Source: an uncultured Saprospiraceae bacterium
GTDB taxonomy: Bacteria; Bacteroidota; Bacteroidia; Chitinophagales; Saprospiraceae
Assembly (NCBI GenBank): GCA_937981555.1
Contig: CALJOK010000033.1
Location: forward strand, 1-50,010
Length of the DNA stretch: 50,010 bases
Direction of reading: 5' to 3'
Of this stretch, positions 7,891 through 16,161 are shown one piece after another. Under the pieces are notes generated by a model. That model did not search any database. It was given only the letters and a program-made list of their open reading frames with translations, and had not been told where the DNA came from. Both the position numbers and the translations under genes were made by a program. Each line of letters starts with the position of its first letter. Within the stretch, counting starts at the first letter, position 1.

Positions 7891-9813
7891 ATGGGTGAAC
7901 AAAAAGTATCCTTACTTCAAGACGACGCGCAAATGCAAAACTTTGTGCGCTTACTTCTAAATGATGTTCGAGCAATGGAATATATGCTCGAAAATGATTG
8001 GTTCGAAACTGGAATCACTCGTATCGGTGCTGAGCAAGAAATGTGCATGGTGCATGATAAAACTTTAAAACCCGCTTGTATCGCAGTCGAGGCTTTGGAG
8101 AAAATGAAAAAGTTTCCTTGGGTCGAAACGGAACTTGCTCGATTTAATTTGGAAACCAACTTGACGCCACGAGAATTTAAAGGGAAATGTTTAAGTCTGT
8201 TGGAAAATGAAAATAATAAAAACTTAGCAGCCATCCGAAAGGTCGTGAATAAAATGGGTGCTGATATTATCCTCACCGGAATCCTTCCGACGTTAAATAA
8301 AGACGATTTAGGTTTTCATAATTTGACTCCCCAAAAAAGATATTTTGCACTCATGGAAGCCATGAAGCAACAATTGATTGGAAATGATTTTGAGTTGCGC
8401 TTGACTGGAATTGATGAGTTGTTGGTGCGGCATGATTCACCCTTGTTGGAAGCGGTGAATACGAGTTTTCAAGTTCACTTGCAGATTGAACCAAAGGATT
8501 TTGTCAAGATGTATAATATATCTCAAGCGTTAGCAGCACCGATTTTGGCAATGGCTGCTAACTCTCCGATTGTGTTTGGTCGAAGGCTGTGGCATGAAAG
8601 TAGAATTGCGATGTTCCAACAAGCGATTGATACTAGAACGACGCATGATCATATGCGGGAAAGATATCCGCGAGTAAGTTTTGGAAATGGTTGGTTGAAA
8701 GATTCTGTGTTGAATATTCACCGAGAAGATATTGCTCGATTTAGAGTGTTGATTAGTAGCGATGTGGAGGAAGATGCATTTGAAATGATTTCGAAAAAGA
8801 TTGCTCCGAAATTGCGAGCGTTGCAAGTTCACAACTCCACGGTTTATCGTTGGAACCGACCTTGCTATGGAATTTCGCCAAATGGAAAACCACATTTAAG
8901 AATAGAGAATCGAGTGATTCCTGCAGGTCCAACGGTGTTGGATGAAGTAGCGAATGCTGCATTTTGGTTAGGTGCAATGATGGGGATGGCTGATAAGGTG
9001 GATGATGTGACCGAACATATTTCGTGGTCAGATGTGCGAGATAATTTTGGGAAAGCGGCTCGATTTGGAATTGATTCTAACTTCACTTGGTTCAAGGATA
9101 AAAAAATTGGGGTGTGCGAATTAGTGCGTAAAGAATTAATTCCAATTGCACGAGCTGGTTTGAAAAAAATGAAAGTGGTGCAAAAAGATATTGATCGATA
9201 TATGGACGTGATAGAAGGAAGGGCTAAGGCTCACATGAATGGAGCAAGATGGCAGTTACGTGCCTTTACCAAACTAAAAGAAGAGACAACTCGTGACGAA
9301 GCATTAAGTGTATTGACTGCATCAATTATTGAAAATCAAAATAAAGGTCTTCCGGGACACAAATGGAAAATGCCAGAACTAACTGATCTCAAAGAATACC
9401 GACCTTCCAAAATCAAGGTGGAAGAATTTATGCAAACCGATTTATTTACAGTCCAAAAAGATGACATCATTGAGTTGGTGGCAGAGATGATGGATTGGCG
9501 AGAAATTAGTTTTACTCCTGTCGAAGATACTAAAGGTAACTTGGTAGGATTGGTGAGTTCGAAAATGATTTTGCGACACCTTGTCAAAGGGAATCGAATG
9601 AATGAAAAAGGGAAAGGAACGGTTAAAGATATTATGCTTAAAAAGCCAACTACGATTACTCCCAACGCAACTATCTTAGAAGCAATGGCTGTGATGAGAG
9701 ATGCGAAGGTTGGATGCCTTCCGGTGATAAAAGGAAAGGAGTTAATAGGGTTAATTACGCAGATGGATTTTTTAAGAGTTTCGGGAAGATTGATTGAAAG
9801 ATTAGAACCTTAG
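7891..9813 (+). CDS. Glutamate-cysteine-ligase family 2 (carboxylate-amine ligase) fused to a CBS-domain pair
   Basis: 640 residues. Residues 1 to ~480 form a GCS2/YbdK-type ATP-dependent carboxylate-amine ligase domain; the substrate-binding signature TRIGAEQE lies at 43-50, with later conserved segments such as NTSFQVHLQ and RIENRVIPAGP. Known members make gamma-glutamyl-cysteine or related gamma-glutamyl amides, the first step of glutathione-type thiol synthesis. Residues ~500-640 form two CBS motifs (VEEFMQTDLFTV... and VKDIMLKKPTTI...), an adenosine-nucleotide-binding Bateman module. The fusion suggests allosteric control of the ligase by AMP/ATP or SAM. No gshB partner lies nearby. The exact substrate is not provable from sequence. 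The start follows the palindromic element by about 30 bp. Confidence 0.85.
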   Translation: MGEQKVSLLQDDAQMQNFVRLLLNDVRAMEYMLENDWFETGITRIGAEQEMCMVHDKTLKPACIAVEALEKMKKFPWVETELARFNLETNLTPREFKGKCLSLLENENNKNLAAIRKVVNKMGADIILTGILPTLNKDDLGFHNLTPQKRYFALMEAMKQQLIGNDFELRLTGIDELLVRHDSPLLEAVNTSFQVHLQIEPKDFVKMYNISQALAAPILAMAANSPIVFGRRLWHESRIAMFQQAIDTRTTHDHMRERYPRVSFGNGWLKDSVLNIHREDIARFRVLISSDVEEDAFEMISKKIAPKLRALQVHNSTVYRWNRPCYGISPNGKPHLRIENRVIPAGPTVLDEVANAAFWLGAMMGMADKVDDVTEHISWSDVRDNFGKAARFGIDSNFTWFKDKKIGVCELVRKELIPIARAGLKKMKVVQKDIDRYMDVIEGRAKAHMNGARWQLRAFTKLKEETTRDEALSVLTASIIENQNKGLPGHKWKMPELTDLKEYRPSKIKVEEFMQTDLFTVQKDDIIELVAEMMDWREISFTPVEDTKGNLVGLVSSKMILRHLVKGNRMNEKGKGTVKDIMLKKPTTITPNATILEAMAVMRDAKVGCLPVIKGKELIGLITQMDFLRVSGRLIERLEP

Positions 9814-9876
9814 TAAATGATGTATTCAAAGAGGCAAAAATTGAATAAGTCAAATTGAAAAATAGTATAAAAAAAG

Positions 9877-9909
9877 AGTGGATTGTTTTAAAACTTAAAA
9901 CAATCCACT
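9877..9909. terminator. Bidirectional intrinsic terminator
   Basis: A 15-bp perfect stem (9877-9891 and 9895-9909, 3-nt loop; core GTGGATTGTTTTAA) flanked by A- and T-runs. It serves the GCS2-CBS gene and the convergent secreted-protein gene. Confidence 0.9.
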
Positions 9910-9956
9910 TTTTTTTGTTAAATCTATCTCATAGTAAGAGTATGTTTCAATTCAAT

Positions 9957-12269
9957 CTATTGTCTTTTTACAAGAATTGGCAAATGTCTATTCATGTAAA
10001 CTTTCTTACAAGGGCATTGAACTGTAATGCCACTATCGAGGACATCAGAAGTGATGGCTTGTCCTCCTGCAACCAATAATGGCACTCCCGCAGGATCTTC
10101 TCCTCCTAAAATTTGCCCAAAACTGTTTAGTTGTGTTATTAGTACATTATTAGCTCCTTCAATAGCGTCGGGGCAGTTGTCTGCATCTGAATCATTATCT
10201 AGGTGATCAAAAATTCCATCATTATCAGAATCAATTCCTGTTACATTTTGAGATAGAATTTCAAAACTATTTCCCTCAAAAAGGAGCCATGAATCAAATG
10301 CATTATCACCTCCATCTGCAATACCTATTTTGACAATATTATTTCCAGCATTAAGAGTCGCAGTAAAATTGAGAACGGTAGAGAAACCATCTGCTTCCAC
10401 ATTAACCGCTGTCGGATCAGTAGCATTGTCTATAAAATAGGCTGATTCGGAAGTATTATTAATAGTATTGATACTGACAGGTATATTGTTAGGGGTAACA
10501 GCATAATCTACTCCATTCACTAATATTTGGGCATTATCATTATAGATACCTCCCACGTATTCTAAGTATTCGTCAGATGCAAGAATAAATCGGCCTGAAA
10601 TGGTTGCAGGGTAAGGAACATTGACGTTAAAACTAAGAGAGGCTACGTCAAATTCGCCAACTCCCGTATCAAAATCTGGATCTCCTCCTCCTCCTCCAAT
10701 TCCTGAAAGCCCAGTACTATTATTGCTAAGTGCATCATCAAAAAGATCAACATTACCAGTACTAAAAATTAGCCCTGTACTGAAATCAGTAAAAGCTTCG
10801 GTAACATTACTCGAATTAGTAATTTGATTAGCATCGTTGAAAGTTGCGATTTGATTAACAGAACCATCTCCCATATTGATCGACTCTCCACTAATGGTAA
10901 GATTAGAATTAGGACTAAATAAAAAAGCGGCTAATTGTGAGGCATTGGTATTGGGAGTAACTTGAAAGATCAGATCAGGATCTTCAAAAAGTGCAGATCC
11001 ATAGCTTCCAGGGATAACAGACATCCCCTCATCAATATCTAAAATTCCGTCATTATCATCATCTAAATCACTAACATCAGGAATACCATCTCCATCTGTA
11101 TCAAAATTTAAATTACAGCGAGCTGCAAATTCTATTTCATCAAGTGCAAAATCATTTCCACTTTCAACAGCCATATTATTTTTTAAGGATAAATCTGCAG
11201 TAGTGGCGGTGGCTGTCCAATAAAAAGTATAAATAGTCCAACTTGAAGCACCTGAACCTGCAGGTGTTATTGCAGCTCCAACTGATATTCCATTTATAAA
11301 TGGTTCTATCTGAGCATTATTAGTTGTACTTAGATTTGCCATAGCAAATTGAAAACTATAAGTTTCTCCTATTACTACATCGATAGGAGTAGTCGTTCCC
11401 CATACCTCCATTCCTGAAGTGTATGTGCCACCAGTTGTATTGTAAAGAGCATAATTGGCATTGGTTACTCCAGCACCATCCACACCTAATGCGTTAGACT
11501 GTTGACCATTTTGTGAAATCCCAGGTTGGTATATTGGATCAGAATCATAAGTAAAAGGTGTCGTTTCAAAATTTTCTGAGAGTAGCAGAGGATCATCTCC
11601 TAATATTTCAATTTGAACTTCCGCAAGAGATAAAATTCGATTAGTTCCTTCCAATCTTATCCGAACATATCTACCCGTAGTATTAATGTTATTAATATTC
11701 GTTGAGATTGCAGCAGTACCTGAATGGGTATAAGTATAAATCACCGTAGAAGATTCATCAAGTACTTCTACTATGAAATTATCAAGTCGATTTGTACAGC
11801 AATCTGTTCTATTCCAAATAGTAATATTTTGTATTGTTTCATTGGAAGACATGTCTAGTTGCCACCAAGGATTTGCTTCTGAAAGAGTATGAGATACAGA
11901 ACTATTTGAATAAATACCACTTGTATTTCCATCATGTGCTCTTTCAGGAATACCACCCCAGCCCATAGAGCTTTGAGAAGCTGTTCCTTCTTTAAAAATA
12001 AGATTGTATTGACATCCTTGAGAATTAAAAAATACATCCTCATCTAAATTAATGAGATCTTCATGGTCATTATTTGAAATGAGATCGACATAATTATTAG
12101 AAGTGTTTGTATCAATGAAAGGAGTATAGGCAGTAGAATTATTCTTGAAATCCACAATATTATTGTAGTTAAGTACATAGCTACTTTTCGGAGTCAGAGT
12201 TATTTTTTCATGTCCGTCAGAAATTGGTATAAAAAATAAAGCGAAGCACAAGGTTCTAAATATGGTCAT
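9957..12269 (-). CDS. Secreted protein: fucolectin-like F5/8 domain, TSP3 repeats and choice-of-anchor-L-like domain
   Basis: 770 residues with an N-terminal hydrophobic leader. Residues ~92-222 resemble the fucolectin/tachylectin-4 branch of F5/8 type C domains: SVSHT (H127), NPWWQLDM, and NRTDCCTNRL with R154, vicinal C157/C158 and R161, matching the His/Arg/Arg sugar-binding set of eel fucolectin. A beta-sandwich-like region follows (~225-385), then Ca2+-binding TSP3 repeats (DTDGDGIPD, DDDNDGILD), a ~240-residue region of the choice-of-anchor-L type (FILASDEYLEYVGG, DGGDNAFDSWLLFEGNSF) and more TSP3 units (DSDNDGIFD). It ends abruptly in a basic tail after TVQCPCKK without a type IX sorting domain, unlike the other large secreted proteins here, so it may be 3'-truncated. 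Likely role: glycan binding at the cell surface. Confidence 0.8.
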   Translation of the reverse strand: MTIFRTLCFALFFIPISDGHEKITLTPKSSYVLNYNNIVDFKNNSTAYTPFIDTNTSNNYVDLISNNDHEDLINLDEDVFFNSQGCQYNLIFKEGTASQSSMGWGGIPERAHDGNTSGIYSNSSVSHTLSEANPWWQLDMSSNETIQNITIWNRTDCCTNRLDNFIVEVLDESSTVIYTYTHSGTAAISTNINNINTTGRYVRIRLEGTNRILSLAEVQIEILGDDPLLLSENFETTPFTYDSDPIYQPGISQNGQQSNALGVDGAGVTNANYALYNTTGGTYTSGMEVWGTTTPIDVVIGETYSFQFAMANLSTTNNAQIEPFINGISVGAAITPAGSGASSWTIYTFYWTATATTADLSLKNNMAVESGNDFALDEIEFAARCNLNFDTDGDGIPDVSDLDDDNDGILDIDEGMSVIPGSYGSALFEDPDLIFQVTPNTNASQLAAFLFSPNSNLTISGESINMGDGSVNQIATFNDANQITNSSNVTEAFTDFSTGLIFSTGNVDLFDDALSNNSTGLSGIGGGGGDPDFDTGVGEFDVASLSFNVNVPYPATISGRFILASDEYLEYVGGIYNDNAQILVNGVDYAVTPNNIPVSINTINNTSESAYFIDNATDPTAVNVEADGFSTVLNFTATLNAGNNIVKIGIADGGDNAFDSWLLFEGNSFEILSQNVTGIDSDNDGIFDHLDNDSDADNCPDAIEGANNVLITQLNSFGQILGGEDPAGVPLLVAGGQAITSDVLDSGITVQCPCKKVYMNRHLPILVKRQ

Positions 12270-12786
12270 GCTATAGTTTTTTTATTCTGTTGTAATTAAG
12301 AGAGATTAAGGCAATACTAATATTGGATAATAAATATTATTAAAATAAAATTGATTGAGGAGTATAAAATTCCATCAGTTCAATTTAATATTTCGAATCT
12401 TAATTTGATATTTGATTTCTTTCAAAGACTACTTTATTAACTAAATACTTAATAGTAAATATTTAGCATTACAATTTGTTAAATTGATACTTCGGAAATC
12501 ATTATTAGGGTGTGGGAATATTGTATTAATTGAAGAAGTGGTCTGCTATATTTTTGAAGAGAAAAAGAAATATAGATTTAATTATTCTATAATTAAAATG
12601 GTTAAAACTGGGCTTGTATTTCTTTTAAGATGATGGGTGTTAATAAATAATAATAGAGATTGATTTTCAATTAAATATGATCATTAATTTTTTAGAGCGT
12701 TTTTAATATTTAATTTTCCTTTGTCTAGTTTATACGTACAAAAAAGAAAAAAGATTTACAAATAATGGGGTATTAAAAAAAAAAAT
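12270..12786. other. AT-rich intergenic region, no gene seen
   Basis: About 515 bp, very A+T rich, with no open frame that looks coding on either strand and no recognisable RNA. It contains the promoter region of the secreted lectin-like gene at its left end. Confidence 0.6.
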
Positions 12787-12813
12787 AATGGTGGCCTAAA
12801 AAAGACCACCATT
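12787..12813 (-). terminator. Intrinsic terminator of the MDR/YgiN operon
   Basis: An 8-bp stem AATGGTGG/CCACCATT with an 11-nt loop, with a long A-run on the plus strand that gives a U-run for minus-strand transcripts. Confidence 0.8.
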
Positions 12814-12830
12814 TTTTTTAGCATTTAGTT

Positions 12831-13127
12831 TTAGCCTAAAACCGTCATTTCATTTAATGTAAATTCTTCAACTGCTCCGTCCGTCGCTTTCATGTATTCG
12901 GCTAAGTTTTCATTGCCCATATGCTTTTGCCACAGTTCTCGACTCGTCCAGTTTTCATAAAACAAAAATAAATTTTCATTTTCATTATCTTGATGGAGGT
13001 CATAATTGATACAACCTTCTTCTGCTCTCGTACTTTCAATTAGCTTGAGTAATTCTATTTTTACTAATTCTCTTTTTTCTTTCTTGGCTAAGATTCTAGC
13101 TACGATGGTTAATTTTTGACTTGACAT
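12831..13127 (-). CDS. YgiN-like quinol monooxygenase (antibiotic biosynthesis monooxygenase, ABM domain)
   Basis: 98 residues, the normal size for a single ABM domain (dimeric ferredoxin-like fold). Typical features are the N-terminal beta strand LTIVARILAKKEK, the central EEGCINYDLHQD, the strand FLFYENWTSRELWQKHM and the C-terminal strand. E. coli YgiN oxidises menadiol to menadione in a quinone redox cycle; other ABM proteins act on polyketides or heme. It lies 20 bp downstream of a quinone-oxidoreductase-like gene on the same strand, so the pair is very likely one operon, which supports the quinone reading. Substrate unproven. Confidence 0.85.
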   Translation of the reverse strand: MSSQKLTIVARILAKKEKRELVKIELLKLIESTRAEEGCINYDLHQDNENENLFLFYENWTSRELWQKHMGNENLAEYMKATDGAVEEFTLNEMTVLG

Positions 13128-13147
13128 TTCTTTGATTTTAATTTTTT

Positions 13148-14161
13148 CTAAAATTGGATAACTGTTTTACCTATAGTTTTTCCTGATTCTTGCATCTGAT
13201 GCGCTTCCTTAAGATTCTCCACCGTAAACCCTTCCAAGGTGGTAGTCAAAGTTGTTTGAAGCGTTCCATCATCAAGTAAGTTGGCTATTTTATTTAAAAT
13301 ATGATGTTGTTGATCCATATCATCAGTTGTAAACATAGAACGAGTGTACATCAATTCCCAAGAGAAAGTGATACTCTTCGCTTTGAGTATATTCAAATCT
13401 AATGGTTGTTTACTTCCTGTGATAGAAACAATGTGTCCTTGTGGTTTAATAATCTCAGCAGCAGTTTCCCAGTATCCTTCTAGGTCTACAAAATCTAAAA
13501 TATAGTCTACTTGATTATGACCAATTTTTTCTAATTCAGTTTTTAGTTCGTAGTGATTGACGACAAAGTCAGCGCCTAATTTTTTGCACCAGTTGGCAGT
13601 TTCAGGACGAGATGCCGTAGCGATTACAGTTAATTTTCCTACCTTCTTGGCAAGTTGGATTGCTATGGAACCTACGCCACCAGCGCCTGCAAGTATTAAA
13701 ACCGTTTTCCCTTTGTCCGTTTCAGGATTAACTTTGATTCGGTCGAATAAAGATTCCCAAGCAGTCAAACCAGTTAGTGGTATTGCAGCTGCTTCAGCGA
13801 TCGTCAAGTTCTTAGGTTTGTGCCCAACGATTCGTTCATCAATTAGTTGGTACTCCGCGTTGCTTCCGCTTCGAGTGAGGTCTCCAGCATAATACACTTC
13901 ATCGCCAACTTTGAATCTTGAAGTTTTGTCACCGACGGCTTCGACGATTCCGACTGCATCCCAACCAATAATTTTTGGCGTGTCAAGAGTAGTATCTTTT
14001 GCTGCAGTTTGTCTAATTTTAAAATCTACGGGGTTAACTGAAATGGCAACTATTTTTACCAAAAGATCATAGCCAGTTGGCGCTGCTTTTTCCATTTCAA
14101 ATTCAATAAAACTATTGTCCTCTGAAATGGGTAATGATTGTTTAAAACCGATTGCTTTCAT
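13148..14161 (-). CDS. Zinc-type alcohol dehydrogenase-like / quinone oxidoreductase (MDR superfamily)
   Basis: 337 residues, the usual length for MDR enzymes. It has an N-terminal GroES-like domain (NPVDFKIRQ, GWDAVGIVEAVG, VGDEVYY) and a Rossmann NADPH-binding domain with AGAGGVGSIAIQLAK. Despite the family name, the catalytic-zinc ligands of true alcohol dehydrogenases are not evident, fitting the zinc-independent quinone oxidoreductase branch, which reduces quinones or enones with NADPH. It is first in an operon with the YgiN-like gene and diverges from an HxlR-family regulator with 117 bp between the starts. That layout is typical of electrophile or quinone stress regulons such as YodB or QorR. 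Confidence 0.9.
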   Translation of the reverse strand: MKAIGFKQSLPISEDNSFIEFEMEKAAPTGYDLLVKIVAISVNPVDFKIRQTAAKDTTLDTPKIIGWDAVGIVEAVGDKTSRFKVGDEVYYAGDLTRSGSNAEYQLIDERIVGHKPKNLTIAEAAAIPLTGLTAWESLFDRIKVNPETDKGKTVLILAGAGGVGSIAIQLAKKVGKLTVIATASRPETANWCKKLGADFVVNHYELKTELEKIGHNQVDYILDFVDLEGYWETAAEIIKPQGHIVSITGSKQPLDLNILKAKSITFSWELMYTRSMFTTDDMDQQHHILNKIANLLDDGTLQTTLTTTLEGFTVENLKEAHQMQESGKTIGKTVIQF

Positions 14162-14181
14162 TATTTTTGTTTTACATTTAC

Positions 14182-14253
14182 ACTATAATTTTTATAGTTG
14201 CAAACCTAAGTATAGTTTTGTAACTAAACAATAACGGTCAAAAAGTATAGTTT
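14182..14253. promoter_or_regulatory. Candidate HxlR operators in the divergent promoter
   Basis: A perfect 7-3-7 inverted repeat ACTATAA-TTT-TTATAGT lies at 14182-14198. Two copies of AAGTATAGTTT, sharing the TATAGT half-site, lie at 14208-14218 and 14243-14253. All are between the divergent starts of the MDR gene and the HxlR regulator. HxlR dimers bind such palindromes, so this is the expected site of control of both transcription units. Binding is inferred. Confidence 0.65.
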
Positions 14254-14278
14254 AAATTTTTAATGAGAAAAGGAAAAA

Positions 14279-14623
14279 ATGCATAAAATAAAAGGAAAAG
14301 AATATCCTTGTTGCACAAGTGTTACGATGGGGATTATTGGTGGGAAATGGAAAACGGTTATCTTATTTCATTTGATCGAAGGCCCTTTGAGATATAATGA
14401 ATTAAGGAGGAAAATAGAAAGTGTAACGGAGCGAGCTTTAAGTTTGCAATTAAAAAAACTAGAAGAGGATGGCGTTATTCAAAGAAAGGTGTTTACTAAA
14501 AAACCTCCTTTAAAAGTCGAATATTCTTTAACTGATTTTGGTAAAACACTTATTCCTCTTTTGCATGCTATCGCAGAATGGGGAGATTATGTGGTGGAAA
14601 ATTATGCAGAACCTAAAACTTAA
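14279..14623 (+). CDS. HxlR-family winged-helix transcriptional regulator
   Basis: 114 residues, standard for HxlR. The core motifs are IGGKWKTVILFHL, LRYNELRRKIESVTERALSLQLKKLEEDGVI (recognition region) and the wing VEYSLTDFGKTLIPLL. Cysteines 12 and 13 sit immediately before the winged helix, where YodB, QorR and related regulators carry the redox or electrophile-sensing cysteine. The adjacent vicinal pair suggests sensing by disulfide formation or quinone adduction. Divergent from the MDR/YgiN operon and followed 2 bp later by an ACT-domain gene. Confidence 0.92.
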   Translation: MHKIKGKEYPCCTSVTMGIIGGKWKTVILFHLIEGPLRYNELRRKIESVTERALSLQLKKLEEDGVIQRKVFTKKPPLKVEYSLTDFGKTLIPLLHAIAEWGDYVVENYAEPKT

Positions 14624-14625
14624 AT

Positions 14626-15030
14626 ATGGAAAAATCAAAAGGCGAAACGAACCTAAATAATCTAATCAAAAACATGGAGCCGATCCTCAACGATGGAGAA
14701 TATGTTTTTGCAAGTGTCTCAAATGTAACATCTATTCCGAGAGACATCACTATTTGTGAAATAAAAGAGAAAGAAGGAATTACCGTTGTTTTGTCAAAAA
14801 AAGATGCAGAGGAACTTGAATTAACATTTGAATTTGTCGCAGCTTGGATAACGTTGAATATTCATTCTTCGCTAGAGGCAGTTGGATTGACCGCAGCTTT
14901 TGCTTCAGAATTAGGAAAGCATAATATCAGTTGCAATGTCATTGCAGGCTATTATCATGATCATATTTTTGTAGATAAAAAAGATGAGGAGAAGGCAATG
15001 AAAGTACTTTGGAATATGACCAAAAAATAA
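14626..15030 (+). CDS. ACT-domain protein (COG3602-type, small ligand binding)
   Basis: 134 residues. The N-terminal half (LIKNMEPILNDGEYVFASVS) and C-terminal half (AAFASELGKHNISCNVIAGYYHDHIFV) match stand-alone double-ACT proteins of the ACT_3/ACT_7 type, which bind amino acids or similar small molecules. No enzyme domain is attached. The ATG begins 2 bp after the HxlR stop codon, so the two genes are almost certainly translated from one mRNA. Its role in the operon is unknown; it could act as a ligand sensor. Confidence 0.8.
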   Translation: MEKSKGETNLNNLIKNMEPILNDGEYVFASVSNVTSIPRDITICEIKEKEGITVVLSKKDAEELELTFEFVAAWITLNIHSSLEAVGLTAAFASELGKHNISCNVIAGYYHDHIFVDKKDEEKAMKVLWNMTKK

Positions 15031-15124
15031 ATGCTAACTTTTCCGAATATTATATTTTGTAGTTGATGGCTTAGAGTTGTTATGTATCTTAAATTTAAAA
15101 TAAGATTAAAAAAAGTATAAACAA

Positions 15125-16003
15125 ATGGGGGATGTCAGGCTTCACGAAGTAAAAAAAGAATTGAAGCAACTGCTAGAATCTATCAAATATAATCCTGATG
15201 CTCGATTAAAATCAAGAGAAGTTTATTATAAAAAGTATGATAAAACTAGTTCGGAAGAAGGATATGGATATGGGAATTCTGAATTAGCTTTTTTGAAATG
15301 GGAATTGGATCGAGTACTTCGGATCGACGATGGACAAGAAGTTAAAAGTGAATGGTGGAGTGAAATTAATTTAAGATTTATTTATCTATCTGAATTGGGG
15401 GCAAAAGCAAAAGAGAGAGGAATTGTAAAAAGTGAATTACCAATTCCTAGTCAATTTTGGTATGAGTTTATTGAGAACCCAAATGAAACATCTTGGTACA
15501 AGGCGCATAATTCGTCTATAATTAATGCTTATTTAAGACATGTCGATCTTGCAAAAAAAGAATCCTCCTTTGAACAGATTTTTATTAATATAGTACTCTA
15601 TCGTTTACTTTTTGCTCAAGCAATGGTGGAAGGAAAAGGTTTTGCTTTTGGTAGATTAGGGAAAATATTTGCTAACCCAAATGGGGGTGCTGTGAATTTG
15701 ATTACACAGATGGAAGATTTTTATCCAGCAAATTATCCTATGATTCAAGAGGAAATAAATGATTTGTTAGGGAAGTCTCATTGTCTCTCAGCATTAGGAA
15801 TGAAGTTATTGGATGATGTGATTATTGAGCCAGAATTTTTTCAACTTTACCAAGATGCAAGCAAATGGAATAAAGAACCTCAATTAGTATCTTTATTGGT
15901 AGAGAATAAACCAGCTTATCCTGATGGTGTTCCAAAATCCGAAGGGGAGAAAAAATGGTTAGTTAAATTTTTGTTGAGAATTAGGAATTTCTTTGGGAAA
16001 TAA
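15125..16003 (+). CDS. Hypothetical protein, no family recognised
   Basis: 292 residues, mostly alpha-helical and charged, without signal peptide or membrane helix, so probably cytoplasmic. Aromatic-rich patches (PSQFWYEFIE, MEDFYPANYP) and a short basic C-terminus (FLLRIRNFFGK) are visible but match no motif I know. It begins 94 bp after the ACT-domain gene on the same strand and is followed by the degenerate katG 3' end, whose hairpin may serve as its terminator. Base composition resembles its neighbours. Confidence 0.65.
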   Translation: MGDVRLHEVKKELKQLLESIKYNPDARLKSREVYYKKYDKTSSEEGYGYGNSELAFLKWELDRVLRIDDGQEVKSEWWSEINLRFIYLSELGAKAKERGIVKSELPIPSQFWYEFIENPNETSWYKAHNSSIINAYLRHVDLAKKESSFEQIFINIVLYRLLFAQAMVEGKGFAFGRLGKIFANPNGGAVNLITQMEDFYPANYPMIQEEINDLLGKSHCLSALGMKLLDDVIIEPEFFQLYQDASKWNKEPQLVSLLVENKPAYPDGVPKSEGEKKWLVKFLLRIRNFFGK

Positions 16004-16031
16004 ATTATGAGAGATAAACAAAAAAACAAAA

Positions 16032-16130
16032 TGTAGCCTGTTGCCAAGCTACCTTTCTTTATTTAAAATTTTGTTTGGCAATGTTAAACAAGACTGACTT
16101 TATCCTAAATTAAATCGATCCTGCTGACCT
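16032..16130 (-). pseudogene. Remnant of a second katG 3' end with its terminator
   Basis: About 95 bp align with the 3' end of the intact katG (18181-18278) at roughly three-quarters identity, including the terminator hairpin, a shared TT(T/A)GGCAAT-like block and the last codons. On the minus strand it reads QQDRFNLG-stop (stop at 16100-16102), where intact katG ends NLDRFDLV-stop. The hairpin stem differs by compensating changes (GTAGC/GCTAC here, GGTGG/CCACC at katG). No upstream katG sequence remains. Confidence 0.7.
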
Positions 16131-16161
16131 ATTACATTCATCTTTCAACTATTAATTTATT

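Noticed and set aside
9957-9990. Frameshift searched for at the 3' end of the fucolectin-like gene
   Set aside because: No continuing sorting-domain sequence was found in any frame between the stop and the terminator at 9877-9909, so truncation remains only a possibility.
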